DNA from: Phycisphaeraceae bacterium
GTDB lineage: Bacteria; Planctomycetota; Phycisphaerae; Phycisphaerales; UBA1924
Assembly: GCA_019636655.1 (NCBI GenBank)
Contig: JAHBXB010000001.1
Location: 744,001-808,000 of the forward strand
Reading direction: 5' to 3'
Length of the DNA: 64,000 nt
Shown: in pieces, positions 45,291 through 57,276 of the stretch
Layout of the letters: each line of letters begins with the position of its first letter
How positions within the stretch are numbered: the first letter of the stretch is position 1
Program-made: the position numbers and the translations under genes
Notes under the pieces: model-generated
Told to the model about the DNA's origin: nothing
Database searches by the model: none
Seen by the model: the letters and a program-made list of their open reading frames with translations, nothing else

Positions 45291-45946
45291 CCCATCCTGC
45301 TCAGCCGTCTCTCGAGTTGCGCCTTCACCCCCAGCCATTCGTCGTCCACGATGCTGTAGTGGACCCAATCGCGTACCGCCGGTTCCGTTCGATCCAAGGC
45401 CGCCGGCATGATCCTGGCCTTTCTGAGAACACCTTCCCGCACGGCTCCAAGCTTGGCAATGGCCGCCTGGCTGTGCATATTCGTGCCATTGGTGGTCAGT
45501 TGCACACGGATTGCGGTGGGTGAAAGTGACTCAAAGGCATGTCGCAGCATCAGATACTTGGCCTCGGGATTAGCGCGCGTGCCGTGATAGGCGCGTCCGA
45601 TCCACGTCCGGCCGATCTCCAGTCCCCGATGCTCTGGCTTGATGTCCATGAACGTCGTTCGTCCGATCGCCTGTCCCGCTCGCTTGTCCCGGTCATCGCA
45701 GGCCAAGACGATCGCGAACGCCACGGTGCCTGGAAGAGAGATGACTTTCGTCAATTCCAGCTCAAAGCCTCGAACGGACCACTCCGGCGGCGCCTGCATG
45801 CTGTGCCGGAAAAGCTCCTTGTCAGCCACCGTGAAGAGATCGACTGCGTGATGGGCCTCCAGTGGAACCAAGCGAATTGTGCGAACCAAGCCAGGGCAAT
45901 CGAGCGTCATCGGAGTGATCCACGAGACCGAGTTCGTCTGCGTCAT
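45287..45946 (-). CDS. GNAT acetyltransferase, RimJ/RimL type
   Basis: 219 residues. The pattern LVRTIRLVPLEAHHAVDL, IGRTTFMDIKPEHRGLEIGRTWIG, KYLMLRHAFESL and GTNMHSQAAIAKLGAVREGVLRK matches the RimJ/RimL-like subgroup that acetylates protein N-termini or small amines. It is close to a group I recall as annotated for GNAT proteins acting on amino groups of peptides; exact substrate unknown. Convergent with the other acetyltransferase. The first few residues before LVRTIRL are loose, so the start may be internal. Confidence 0.85.
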   Translation of the reverse strand: MTQTNSVSWITPMTLDCPGLVRTIRLVPLEAHHAVDLFTVADKELFRHSMQAPPEWSVRGFELELTKVISLPGTVAFAIVLACDDRDKRAGQAIGRTTFMDIKPEHRGLEIGRTWIGRAYHGTRANPEAKYLMLRHAFESLSPTAIRVQLTTNGTNMHSQAAIAKLGAVREGVLRKARIMPAALDRTEPAVRDWVHYSIVDDEWLGVKAQLERRLSRMG

Positions 45947-46377
45947 GCTTGCAGTCCTGATCTGAACTGATCGACTCCAACGGTTGTCGCTTCGTCACCG
46001 ACGCTCCGTACTCCTCGCGACATGGCTCTCGCAGAGGCTCAATAAGATACAACTCATACCAAGATGCTGCAAAGCGTATCGTCGGTGGGCGAGATGACCC
46101 AGTTGTCGAAGCAATCGCCGCGCATCAACGGGCCAATCGAACGCACTCCAAGCCCAAAGGTCAGCGGGAGTCCGGGTATCCCGTTTTTTGCGAGTCCACG
46201 GACGGCTCAGATCGGCTGGGTTCCGGGTGTATTCGGCCCGAAACTGTCGCCCTCCAAGAAAAGTCCTGTTGGCGTACTGCCACCCCGATTAGCACACGAG
46301 CGCCTGTGAGCTTCGGCTTACGGAGTCTTTTGTTTGACTGATGCCCAGCTGGAGCCGGGTTGCAGAAAACTCGATGG
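45947..46377. other. Intergenic stretch containing att copy D
   Basis: No gene recognised. It contains the promoter region of the minus-strand acetyltransferase and att copy D (46250-46290). No other repeat or hairpin stands out. Confidence 0.4.
46250..46290 (+). repeat. att copy D
   Basis: Arm CCTCCAAGAAAAGTCCTGTT and core CCACCCCGA at 46280-46288 (one change from the tRNA core). The minus strand encodes NRGGSTPTGLFLEGDS, a decayed extension that soon ends. Confidence 0.7.
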
Positions 46378-49188
<2,811 letters not shown>

Positions 49189-49466
49189 GGGTGGCGAGTG
49201 TACGGGTCCGAGGGATCACCGTGCCGATTGAACCCTTGCGGAGATCACCAAACGCCGGGTCCGCGACTCCCATACCCCAACGCGTCCATGAGAATGCGAG
49301 TGGGCCCTATCGCCCAGACTCATCCCTAAAGCCCATCGAATCAAGGACTTGCGAGGCCATGTTTTCTTGAGAGTTTTGACTCTTGCCCTTGCGCGTTGCT
49401 CTCGGTGTGACCACAGTACCGCTCGGCGATGACGAAACCGGCGCCTCTATCGGTAGCATTCATCAC

Positions 49467-49967
49467 ATGAGCACGCGCGACACGATCGGCACAATCCTGG
49501 ACATTCACGCGATGGTCCAGCGATTCCTCGTCGAGGCCGTCGAGGACGTTCCGGACTCCCGCATGACCAAGCAGCCAGGCTCGATCGTCAACCACCCGGC
49601 CTGGACGCTCTCGCATCTCAACGCGTACGCGGGCGTGTTGCTCTCGATGCTCGATGACCCGAGCGTACCGACGGCCGACACCGAGATGGAGCGGTTTGGG
49701 TATGGCACGACGCCTGTATCCGACCGCGCTGCCTATGCGACGAAGCTCGAACTCCTTGAACGGTTCAGAGATCGGAACTCGCGGCTTGCGGCGGTCGTCG
49801 CCGAGAGGCACTCAGACTACTTCCCGAGACCCTCGCCGGAGAAGTTCCATCCCTACTCGCCGACCATCGGACACATCGCCATTACGCTGCTTGTGGTGCA
49901 CCCTCCGCATCACCTGGGCCAACTTAGACAATGGCGCCGCGCCGCCGGAATCGCGGAACGGGTGTGA
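49467..49967 (+). CDS. DinB-like putative metal-dependent hydrolase/transferase
   Basis: 166 residues, four-helix DinB/YfiT fold. Candidate metal ligands are His in VNHPAWTLSHLNAYAG and the HPPHHLGQLRQWRR motif near the C-terminus. Roles of the superfamily include thiol-S-transferases; the substrate here is unknown. The ATG at 49467 gives the typical start (TRDTIGTILDIHAMVQRF); longer forms add non-protein-like residues. TAGCAT is close upstream, and there is no Shine-Dalgarno, so a leaderless message is possible. Confidence 0.85.
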   Translation: MSTRDTIGTILDIHAMVQRFLVEAVEDVPDSRMTKQPGSIVNHPAWTLSHLNAYAGVLLSMLDDPSVPTADTEMERFGYGTTPVSDRAAYATKLELLERFRDRNSRLAAVVAERHSDYFPRPSPEKFHPYSPTIGHIAITLLVVHPPHHLGQLRQWRRAAGIAERV

Positions 49968-50085
49968 AACGGTGAGTGACAAAAGAGAATCTCTTCAATG
50001 AAGACGACGTGTGCTGATTTCACCCACAGATGGGACGCTGGAGAAGTAGATGGCAAAGACGCCGGAGTTCAATCATCCACACCCG

Positions 50086-50130
50086 AACGCTCGCCAAGAG
50101 CGGTTTTATTGGTGTACTGCCACCCCGATC
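50086..50130 (+). repeat. att copy E, outermost
   Basis: Arm CGCCAAGAGCGGTTTTATTG with core CCACCCCGA at 50120-50128. The minus strand encodes DRGGSTPIKPLLASVRVW and later LLQRP. To its right begins the backbone with thyX, so this may be the oldest insertion boundary. Confidence 0.7.
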
Positions 50131-50220
50131 CGAACGGAAGTCCTTGGATGACAGAGCTTCCGCTTGTTGTTGCGCTCGGGTGGAGCGGTAGACCAAGGCC
50201 AAACTCTCTGAACCTAGCGC

Positions 50221-51204
50221 CTAGAGGCCGAGTCGGGCCCGCTTCTGGTCCCACTCGGCGGCTTCTCGCTTGTTGTCCGTCGCGATGCCGCCGCCGCGAC
50301 CGGCCATCTGGCCGCGGATTGCTTCGATCTCGAGGCGGGTGAGGTGGACGCTGTCGAGCTCGTAGTCCCGCCAGGCCTCCATGGTGATGGGGACAATGGG
50401 GCTGATGAGCGCCGCCATGGCGCCGGCGTACTCGCGGATTTCGGACTGCGCGTGGGCATCCATCCGGAGCGAGAGGAACCGGAGGATGTTGTGCAGGTCG
50501 CACTTCCAGTACCACTCGGTGTAGACGCTGACGGGGAGGGCGATGCGGGCCATCTCGCGGGACACGCCCTTCTCGGTGAGGCCGAGGTACTTCTGGTACA
50601 GCGCCTCGGATTCGTCAAGGAAGGTCAGGAACTCCTCCGCGGTGCGCACCTCGTCGGCGGGAGCCTCGGGGGAAACGACGAACTTCTCCTCGCCGCCCTG
50701 GCGGTTGCTGCGGCTCTGCTTGCGGACGTTCTCCAGGGAGGGCCGGTAGAAGCGATCCGGGAGAATGGAATACCTGGCCGAGTACTCGTTAACGTTCGCT
50801 GTTCGGTGGCGGATCCACTGGCGGGCGATGAAGATCGGCATCGCGATGTGGAACTTGAACTCCACCATCTCGAAGGGGGTCGTGTGGCGGTGGCGGAGGA
50901 GGTAGCGGATCAGCCCGCGGTCCTCGGAGACCTTCTTAGTGCCCTGTCCGTAGGAAACGCGGGCGGCCTGGACGATGGCCGCGTCGGCGGTCTGGCCCTG
51001 CGGGACCAATCGGGGCATGGCGTCGATCAGCGCGACGAACCCGTGCTCGTGGATTCTCACCTCGCGGCGGGCGGCGCCGTTCATGACGTCGATGAACGGG
51101 GGTCCTTCGGCGGGGATATCCCGGATCTCAACGCCGTCGGCGGGCGTCCCGGGGAGTTGAGGATGTGGCACCGGTTGCTTCCCTTCAACCAGACTGTGGC
51201 TCAT
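50221..51204 (-). CDS. thyX: FAD-dependent thymidylate synthase ThyX
   Basis: 327 residues. Makes dTMP from dUMP with methylene-tetrahydrofolate and FAD. The signature QWIRHRTANVNEYSARY matches the ThyX motif (RHR-x(7)-S-x-R), and the C-terminal KCDLHNILRFLSLRMDAHAQ is also diagnostic. It is longer than typical ThyX (about 220-250) because of an N-terminal extension of about 60 residues and a basic C-terminal tail. The ATG at 51204 is chosen; upstream in-frame residues are not protein-like. First backbone gene after the accreted stack. Confidence 0.95.
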   Translation of the reverse strand: MSHSLVEGKQPVPHPQLPGTPADGVEIRDIPAEGPPFIDVMNGAARREVRIHEHGFVALIDAMPRLVPQGQTADAAIVQAARVSYGQGTKKVSEDRGLIRYLLRHRHTTPFEMVEFKFHIAMPIFIARQWIRHRTANVNEYSARYSILPDRFYRPSLENVRKQSRSNRQGGEEKFVVSPEAPADEVRTAEEFLTFLDESEALYQKYLGLTEKGVSREMARIALPVSVYTEWYWKCDLHNILRFLSLRMDAHAQSEIREYAGAMAALISPIVPITMEAWRDYELDSVHLTRLEIEAIRGQMAGRGGGIATDNKREAAEWDQKRARLGL

Positions 51205-51293
51205 GGTCCGTCCTTGTAGGCCGCCCGCCGGTGGGTGTGTACCACAACGGCCAACCGACAGCAACCGACACGGTCTGCGGTGCACGCGGGCAG

Positions 51294-52841
51294 TCAGCGA
51301 GCGGTCACGAGCTTGAGCCTTGCGGTTCCGGTGAGCGTGCCGCGGCGGTAGGCGACTTCGACCTCATCGCCGGCGTGGTACTGGGAGAGGACGCGGACGA
51401 GTTCCGACATCTCCCGGACGGGCTTGTCGTCGACCGACATGATGACGTCCCGCATACGGAGCCCGCCGGTATCGGGCCGTGCCTGCGGACGCTGGCCTCG
51501 GCGCTGCGAGAACCCCCCACCGGTGGGCCCGGCGCTCACCAACGAAGTGATCACGATGCCGTCGCCGTCGCCCGCATCCATCTGGAACGGGAAGGTCGCC
51601 ATCCCCGGCTGGATCTCCTCCGGGACTTCGGGCAGCACGCGCAGCCACGCGCGGTAGTCCCGCTCGACCTGGTCGACCGGCTTGCCGAAGACCCGCTCGA
51701 AAGCAAGGCGGCCTGATGGATCCTCGTCGTACCCACTGGTGTACTGCGCGTACCACTCCGCGAGTTTCTTCTTGTGGGCCAGGTAGAGGAAGATGGCCCG
51801 CGACTCGGCGTACCGCGAGAGTGGTTCGCCCATCACGAAGCGCTTCTGGCTCATCTCAAACAGGCGACTCCAGGGCATGAGAGACCCGGCTCGGGCACGC
51901 TTCTTCGCCTTGTTTGTCCGCCAGGACGGGAGCACGACCATCTCGCCGTCGGGGCCAACATCGACATCCTCGACGAGGCTGCAGAGGCCTTCCATGATCC
52001 AGGTCGGGTGCAGCTGGCCGCGGGCCCGCATGTCCCGCCAGTGGAGGACATGCCAGAACTCGTGGCGGATTGTGGGACCGAGGTCCTGGGCGACAAGCTG
52101 CTTCTCGTCGTCGCTGTAGGCGCCGCCGACGTTCTGCCAGATGGCACCGTACCGGTTCACCGCCCACTGCTGAAAATCGGCCCGTGTCGGGAGGACGACG
52201 AGCACCCACGGGGCCGGACGGTTGGCGGCCAGCGGGTCGTCGGGGCCGCGAACATCATCGATCCACCACTTCGCAAGCCGGTTCACTTCCAGCTTGGCCT
52301 GGGCGAAGGTCTTCGCGTTGAACGCCGAGGCGTACTGCAGCCGGAGTGACGGATCGGTCTCGAAGGTGTACGCCGGGCCAAACTGGGTGCGGGCCTGTTC
52401 GAGGCGTGCCTCGGCGCGGGCGTCGATGATCTCGTCCCATGAGCGGACAATTGTCTCGTAGAGATCGGTGCCGTGGAGGGCCCTGAGGTTCGGGTCGGAC
52501 TTGAGTTGCCGGATGTCGCTGAACCCACGGGCGACGGACTCCTTGAGGAACTCGCCGGCCTCATCGAGCTTGCTCTGCATCGAAAGGGCGCACGCCAGGT
52601 TGTAGGGCGGGACGAAGTTGTCCTTGTCGATCGTGGTCAGGCGGCGGAGGGTGACCTCGGCGCCCGCCCAGTCGCCGGCGTCGTACTGGGCGTCAAACTC
52701 CCGCTCGAGCCGGCGGATTTCCGCCTTGGTCGAGCTGTCGGGGCCGGCTGCTGCCGGGAGAACCGCAGCATTCAAGGCGATTGCCGCGAACGCCAGGACG
52801 AGCCATCTGCTCCATCGGCGTGCGCATGCCTGCGGGTCCAT
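51294..52841 (-). CDS. Secreted TPR / HExxH-like metalloprotease-like / PDZ protein
   Basis: 515 residues. Signal peptide (WLVLAFAAIALNAAVLPAAAG), then a short TPR region (EFDAQYDAGDWAGAEVTLRRLTTIDKDNFVPPYNLACAL). The central domain has IRHEFWHVLHW, which reads H-E-F-W-H and so has the zincin core, and a downstream SLVEDV Glu candidate. A C-terminal PDZ domain (GLRMRDVIMSVDDKPVREMSEL) ends the protein. Similar DUF1570-like proteins are common in planctomycetes. Whether it is an active protease is not known. The ATG at 52841 shares a base with the purN stop, so the two are coupled. Confidence 0.85.
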   Translation of the reverse strand: MDPQACARRWSRWLVLAFAAIALNAAVLPAAAGPDSSTKAEIRRLEREFDAQYDAGDWAGAEVTLRRLTTIDKDNFVPPYNLACALSMQSKLDEAGEFLKESVARGFSDIRQLKSDPNLRALHGTDLYETIVRSWDEIIDARAEARLEQARTQFGPAYTFETDPSLRLQYASAFNAKTFAQAKLEVNRLAKWWIDDVRGPDDPLAANRPAPWVLVVLPTRADFQQWAVNRYGAIWQNVGGAYSDDEKQLVAQDLGPTIRHEFWHVLHWRDMRARGQLHPTWIMEGLCSLVEDVDVGPDGEMVVLPSWRTNKAKKRARAGSLMPWSRLFEMSQKRFVMGEPLSRYAESRAIFLYLAHKKKLAEWYAQYTSGYDEDPSGRLAFERVFGKPVDQVERDYRAWLRVLPEVPEEIQPGMATFPFQMDAGDGDGIVITSLVSAGPTGGGFSQRRGQRPQARPDTGGLRMRDVIMSVDDKPVREMSELVRVLSQYHAGDEVEVAYRRGTLTGTARLKLVTAR

Positions 52842-53470
52842 CAGGGTCGGATCCTTGCTCGGGCTCCCTCCAGTTGGACGCGGCCGGAAAGGAGCAGTTC
52901 CAAGGCTTCCGGGTACGCCTCGCATTCGAGCCGGAAGACGCGTTCGGCAAGCGACTCGGGGGAGTCGTCCTCGCGCACTTCGCAGGCCCGCTGCACCAGG
53001 ATCGGGCCGTGGTCGAACTCCTCGTCGACGATGTGCACCGTGCATCCGGAGACCCGGCAACCCGCCGCGAGGACCGCCTCGTGAACCCGGTGGCCGTACA
53101 TTCCCTGACCGCCGAAGGCGGGGAGCAGGGCGGGGTGGATGTTGACGACGCGGCCGCGGTATTCAATCGGGACGTTGATGTACTTGAGGTACCCGGCCAG
53201 GACGGCCCACTGGGCTTGTGCCGACTGAAGCAAGGAGGCGAGATCAGCGCCGGGAATCACGCCCGGAACGATCCGGGTGTCGAGGCCGCGGTCGCGGGCC
53301 CTCTGCGCGCCGAGGCACTCCCGCGAAGCGATCACGATCGAGACGTGGGCGTTCAGTCGGCCGGATTCGATCCGATCAAGGATGTTGATCAGGGTCCGTC
53401 CGGAGCCCGAGAGCAGGATCCCGAGCCGCGGCGGCGTGCTTGGACCGAGTGTGTGAGATGGTCCGGTCAT
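52841..53470 (-). CDS. purN: Phosphoribosylglycinamide formyltransferase
   Basis: 209 residues, the usual length. Transfers a formyl group from 10-formyl-tetrahydrofolate to GAR in purine synthesis. LGILLSGSGRTLINIL binds the substrate phosphate. VVNIHPALLPAFGG holds the catalytic Asn and His, and CTVHIVDEEFDHGPIL holds the catalytic Asp. The first 13 residues (MTGPSHTLGPSTP) may be non-native, and a later start is possible. Overlaps the following gene by one base. Confidence 0.95.
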   Translation of the reverse strand: MTGPSHTLGPSTPPRLGILLSGSGRTLINILDRIESGRLNAHVSIVIASRECLGAQRARDRGLDTRIVPGVIPGADLASLLQSAQAQWAVLAGYLKYINVPIEYRGRVVNIHPALLPAFGGQGMYGHRVHEAVLAAGCRVSGCTVHIVDEEFDHGPILVQRACEVREDDSPESLAERVFRLECEAYPEALELLLSGRVQLEGARARIRP

Positions 53471-53486
53471 GCGGGCACACCCGGTG

Positions 53487-53849
53487 CTAACTCAGGGAAC
53501 CCATCGCCTTGGCGCGGTCCGGGGCGATCGGGATGACCTTGTCGAGGTGCGTGAGTTTGAGCAGGTCCTTGAGTTCGGGGCGGAGGGCGTAGACGACCAT
53601 CTTGCCCCCGTTCGCCTTCGCGCTCTTCATGACGGTGACGAGCATTCCGAGGCCGACCGAAGTCAGGAATGTCACGGCTGAGAAGTCGACGCAGAGGCGC
53701 CAGCCGTTCTTGGCGCCCGCGGCCGAGAGTTCCTCCTGGATGATCTCGGCCTCGCGGGTGCTGATCTTCGGGCAGTTCACGACCGCCGCGGCGATTGGCC
53801 CTTTAGCGGTGTGGACGGTTTCGACCGTAGTAAACGTGTGTTCGCTCAT
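53487..53849 (-). CDS. Anti-sigma factor antagonist (STAS domain)
   Basis: 120 residues, a single STAS domain. The phosphorylation segment VDFSAVTFLTSVGLGMLV has the conserved D-x-S ... S/T-S pattern, where Ser in LTSVGLG would be phosphorylated by an anti-sigma kinase. It would take part in partner switching that releases a sigma factor. No cognate kinase or sigma gene is in the window. It reads toward purN with a 16-base gap. Confidence 0.9.
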   Translation of the reverse strand: MSEHTFTTVETVHTAKGPIAAAVVNCPKISTREAEIIQEELSAAGAKNGWRLCVDFSAVTFLTSVGLGMLVTVMKSAKANGGKMVVYALRPELKDLLKLTHLDKVIPIAPDRAKAMGSLS

Positions 53850-53861
53850 GAAGGAATGCTC

Positions 53862-54290
53862 TTATGCAATCGGTCCGCCGGCGCCTTCCAACCCGGCCGG
53901 GGGCTGGGCAAAGGGAACGGGCCTCCCGTGGTCGTCCACGGAGACCATGGTGAGCGTGGCCTCCGTCACCGGTACCACCGTGCCGGAATCGACCCGCTCG
54001 GACTCGACCTCGACATGCACCGTGACGCTGGTGCGGCCGACCCGGATAGTGCGCGTGTAGAGGGTGACACAGTCGCCGACGAAGACCGGCTGCTTGAAGA
54101 TCACGCGATCCAGCGCGACCGTCACCCAGCGGTGGCGCCTGTGGCGCTGCGCCTCGACGAAGCCGGCCTGGTCAATTGCGGAAAGGATGACGCCACCGAA
54201 GATCGTTCCGTAGTGGTTGGTATCGCGCGGCAGCATTACCGTGCGCAGGGCCAGGTTGCGGGGATCGGCGTTTGGCGGACTACCGGACAT
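53862..54290 (-). CDS. Hotdog-fold acyl-CoA thioesterase (YciA/BACH-like)
   Basis: 142 residues. DTNHYGTIFGGVILSAIDQAGF holds the catalytic motif of YciA-type thioesterases (N-x-x-G-x-x-F-G-G then Asp). VTVALDRVIFKQPVFVGDCVTLYTR and VTEATLTMVSVDDHGRPVPF complete the fold. Hydrolyses acyl-CoA; chain-length preference is unknown. The ATG at 54290 is chosen over a GC-rich extension. It is divergent from the DinB gene at 54385. Confidence 0.9.
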   Translation of the reverse strand: MSGSPPNADPRNLALRTVMLPRDTNHYGTIFGGVILSAIDQAGFVEAQRHRRHRWVTVALDRVIFKQPVFVGDCVTLYTRTIRVGRTSVTVHVEVESERVDSGTVVPVTEATLTMVSVDDHGRPVPFAQPPAGLEGAGGPIA

Positions 54291-54349
54291 GATGCAAGGG
54301 TACACGAACGGGCATGGGCGGGCGGAAGGTGGCGACGGGGACATGGCGA

Positions 54350-54379
54350 TTGAACCCGCGGCGGCGCGGCCGGTACGAT
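54350..54379 (+). promoter_or_regulatory. Promoter for the DinB-like gene, probably leaderless
   Basis: TTGAAC (54350-54355), 18-base spacer, TACGAT (54374-54379). The ATG of the next gene starts six bases after the -10, about where transcription should start, so the message would have no leader. No Shine-Dalgarno is present. Confidence 0.6.
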
Positions 54380-54384
54380 CCGGG

Positions 54385-54972
54385 ATGGCAGGCACCCCCA
54401 CGGCATCCGGTTCGATCGAGGCGGTCAAACTTGACCAGGTCATGGCGCTGAGCCAGCCGGAGCTTGTCGCCAGATTCGGTGCGGGCGTTGAGGCCTTTGA
54501 TCGACGGGTGTTTGAACTGGATGACGCCGGTCTGGACACGGCGTTCCTTCCCTCTGCGGGGGTGGGGCGGTGGCCCTGCCGCGTGCTTCTCGGGCACCTT
54601 GCGGATGCCGAGTTGTCGTTTGTGCAGCGGCTTCGGCGGATCGTGGCGGAGGACGGGCCGGTGCTGGAGGCATGGGACGAGAACGCGTTCATCGACCGCG
54701 CCGTGATGTACGGAACCCCCCAGACGGGGTCGCGGTTCCCCATCGGGGCATTTGTCGCAACGGTCCACACCCTGCGCAAGTGGACGCACGAGTGGCTGGC
54801 GGGGCTTCCCCCGGAGGCTTGGGCGAGGACCGGAATGCACACGGTCCGTGGGGAGATGACATTCCGAACGGTCCTGGAATATGACGTGTGGCACCTCGAG
54901 CACCACGCGTGGTACCTGAATCGCAAGGTGGAGCGGCTGCTGGGACCCGGGGCGGTCGCACCGCCTCCCTAG
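54385..54972 (+). CDS. DinB-like protein
   Basis: 195 residues, DinB/YfiT four-helix fold with three histidines at plausible metal positions: LLGHLADAELSF, KWTHEWLAGLP and YDVWHLEHHAWYLN. Enzymatic role unknown. The ATG at 54385 is favoured by the promoter immediately ahead; an ATG at 54343 lies upstream of that promoter. It is followed by nadB after ten bases, so the two could be co-transcribed, although a TAGACT before nadB may be a separate -10. Confidence 0.85.
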   Translation: MAGTPTASGSIEAVKLDQVMALSQPELVARFGAGVEAFDRRVFELDDAGLDTAFLPSAGVGRWPCRVLLGHLADAELSFVQRLRRIVAEDGPVLEAWDENAFIDRAVMYGTPQTGSRFPIGAFVATVHTLRKWTHEWLAGLPPEAWARTGMHTVRGEMTFRTVLEYDVWHLEHHAWYLNRKVERLLGPGAVAPPP

Positions 54973-54982
54973 ACTTGCCCGA

Positions 54983-56704
54983 ATGGACCCGATCTTCGAT
55001 CAGCGCCGGTACTTGATTCCCTTCCGATCGTCGCTGCTGCCCCAGATCTTCACTGACGTTCTCGTGATCGGAGCGGGGGTCGCCGGGCTGCGGGCGGCCA
55101 TTGCCGCGGCCGAGTCGCCCGAGTCGGGCTTGAACGGTGCAACGGCTGGCGCGGACGTCATTGTTCTTTCCAAGGAAGAGCCGTCGCTGTCGAACACCGC
55201 CTGGGCTCAGGGGGGCATCAGCACGGTTCTCGATTCGCAGGACTCCTTCGACGCCCACGTGCGCGACACGCTTGATGCGGGCGCCGGGTTGTGCGACGAG
55301 GCCGTGGTGCGGCGCGTCGTCGAGGGGGCGCCGAGCGGTTTTCGGGACCTCACGCGATGGGGCATGCGATTCGATGTTGATGAGACCGGCAGCCCCCGGC
55401 TCGGGCGAGAGGGCGGGCACTCGGCTCATCGCGTGCTCCACGCGGGCGGCGATGCGACGGGGCTCGAGTTGGAACGGTGCCTGCTTCAGCGGGCCCGGTC
55501 GCTGAGCACAATCCGGCTCTTCACCAAGTGCTTCTCGCTCGACCTGCTGACGCCATCACCGGAAGTCGGCTCTCCTGTGCTGGGGGCGATCACCCATCAC
55601 CCGAGGTACGGCCTGCAGGTGATCTGGGCCAAGGCAACGATCGTGGCCTCGGGCGGATCGGGGCAGTTGTACCGCGAGACGACCAATCCGCGTGTTGCGA
55701 CCGCAGACGGGATCGCGATGGCGTACAGGGCCGGGGCCAGCGTGGCCGACATGGCGTTCGTTCAGTTTCACCCGACCACACTGTACCTGGCGGGCGCGCC
55801 GCGATCGCTGATTACCGAGGCAATCCGGGGGGAGGGCGCCCACCTGGTCGACGAGTCCGGCCACCGCTTCATGCTCGAGTCGCACCCGCTGGCCGAGCTC
55901 GCCCCGCGGGATGTTGTCTCTCGCGCCATTGTCCGGCGGTTGTCGAAGCACGGGGGATCTCATGTCTTCCTTGATGTCCGCCATATCCGCGAGTTTTCGG
56001 CGCGGTTCCCATCGATCAGCGCAATGCTTCGACGCTTTGACCTCGATCCCGCGACCGACCTGATCCCCGTCAACCCGGCCGCCCACTACATGGTGGGAGG
56101 CGTGCTGACGGATTTGGACGGCCGAACCGACGTGCCCGGCCTCTATTCCGTCGGCGAAACCGCCTGCTCGGGGCTTCACGGCGCCAATCGCCTGGCGAGC
56201 AACTCGCTGCTCGAGGGACTGGTTCTTGGAGAAGCAGCGGGCCGTGCCGCGGCCGGCGTGGCCCGATCCGGACGCACGCCCAGCGCCCCTGTGCCGCTGG
56301 TGTCCGATATCCGGCCGTCGGATCACGGCGAGTTGGACCTTGGCGATGTGGTCTCGTCGCTCCGCTCGGCGATGTGGCGGAACGTGGGGGTCGAACGGAG
56401 CGGGTCGAGACTGTCAGACGTCGGCGACATGATCAACTTCTGGGCCCGGTACACGCTGGACAAGATCTTCGATGATCCCACGGGATGGCAGGCGCAGAAC
56501 ATGCTCCTGGTCGGCACGCTGATCGCCAAGTCCGCCGCGTGGCGGGAGGAATCCCGCGGCTGTCACACGCGTACAGACTTCCCGGAGCCCCGCGAGGGCT
56601 TCCGAGTGCACGACGCCTGGCAGCGTGGCGCCAGCAACCCTGAGTTGCGGCCGGCCGGGTCGGCGCCCGCAGTGCTCGAAGGGAGTAGCCGTGAGGATCG
56701 GTAG
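54983..56704 (+). CDS. nadB: L-aspartate oxidase
   Basis: 573 residues. First step of de novo NAD synthesis: L-aspartate to iminoaspartate with FAD. The dinucleotide fold is VLVIGAGVAGLRAAIAAAE. SNTAWAQGGIS, GHSAHRVLHAGGDATG and VQFHPTTLYLAGAPRSLITEA are specific to the NadB/succinate dehydrogenase flavoprotein group. SLLEGLVLGEAAGRAAA and the C-terminal helical domain with RYTLDKIFDDPTGW complete it. NadA and NadC are not in the window. Its end overlaps the next gene by 14 bases. Confidence 0.96.
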   Translation: MDPIFDQRRYLIPFRSSLLPQIFTDVLVIGAGVAGLRAAIAAAESPESGLNGATAGADVIVLSKEEPSLSNTAWAQGGISTVLDSQDSFDAHVRDTLDAGAGLCDEAVVRRVVEGAPSGFRDLTRWGMRFDVDETGSPRLGREGGHSAHRVLHAGGDATGLELERCLLQRARSLSTIRLFTKCFSLDLLTPSPEVGSPVLGAITHHPRYGLQVIWAKATIVASGGSGQLYRETTNPRVATADGIAMAYRAGASVADMAFVQFHPTTLYLAGAPRSLITEAIRGEGAHLVDESGHRFMLESHPLAELAPRDVVSRAIVRRLSKHGGSHVFLDVRHIREFSARFPSISAMLRRFDLDPATDLIPVNPAAHYMVGGVLTDLDGRTDVPGLYSVGETACSGLHGANRLASNSLLEGLVLGEAAGRAAAGVARSGRTPSAPVPLVSDIRPSDHGELDLGDVVSSLRSAMWRNVGVERSGSRLSDVGDMINFWARYTLDKIFDDPTGWQAQNMLLVGTLIAKSAAWREESRGCHTRTDFPEPREGFRVHDAWQRGASNPELRPAGSAPAVLEGSSREDR

Positions 56705-57263
56705 CACATGCCGGGTGGTCCTGGTGGTCGCCTCGGCGGTGCTTGCCGGGTGCGGCCAGGAGGAGCGGGTCGTCCAGTACAAGCCGTTCTTTGCGGGCCT
56801 GGAAGGGGCCAAGACCGGTGAGCCGGCGGTGCTCGGGAACGGATCGTCGGCCGCCGCGCCGACCGATGAGAGCGACCTGATCAAGACGCTCCCGGACGGG
56901 CGAAAGACGGTCAACGCGAGGACCGTCCGACAGTTGATCCTGGTGATCGAGCAGCTGCTGGCCGAGCCCGATGACGAGTTGATGTTTGACCAGGTGATCT
57001 CCGAGACCACCAAGCAGCACCTCATCTCCCAAGGGCGGGACCCGAAGGCCTACGTCCAGTATCTCCACGCCCAGCGCCGCGAGATCGCGAGGCTCTTTGC
57101 CCGCATGCCGCTGGGCGAGCACTCCCCGACCGTGATCTTCGAGGCGACCGACAAGAACCAGTTTGTGGTGCGTCTGACGGGCGCGGCGGCCAACGGCCTG
57201 TATTTCACCAGGATCTGGGTCGCGATGGACCGCGGGCGGTACCGGCTGGTGTGGATCTCGTAG
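56691..57263 (+). CDS. Hypothetical lipoprotein
   Basis: 190 residues. GTG at 56691 follows GGGAG and gives a lipoprotein signal (RVVLVVASAVLAGC). The mature part has a polar linker, then a helical/beta domain (RTVRQLILVIEQLLAEPDDELMFDQVIS ... VVRLTGAAANGLYFTRIWVAM) that I cannot assign. Coupled to nadB by a 14-base overlap. Ends 13 bases before the convergent M28 peptidase gene. Confidence 0.8.
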   Translation: MRIGSTCRVVLVVASAVLAGCGQEERVVQYKPFFAGLEGAKTGEPAVLGNGSSAAAPTDESDLIKTLPDGRKTVNARTVRQLILVIEQLLAEPDDELMFDQVISETTKQHLISQGRDPKAYVQYLHAQRREIARLFARMPLGEHSPTVIFEATDKNQFVVRLTGAAANGLYFTRIWVAMDRGRYRLVWIS

Positions 57264-57276
57264 CGAGCGATTGGCG

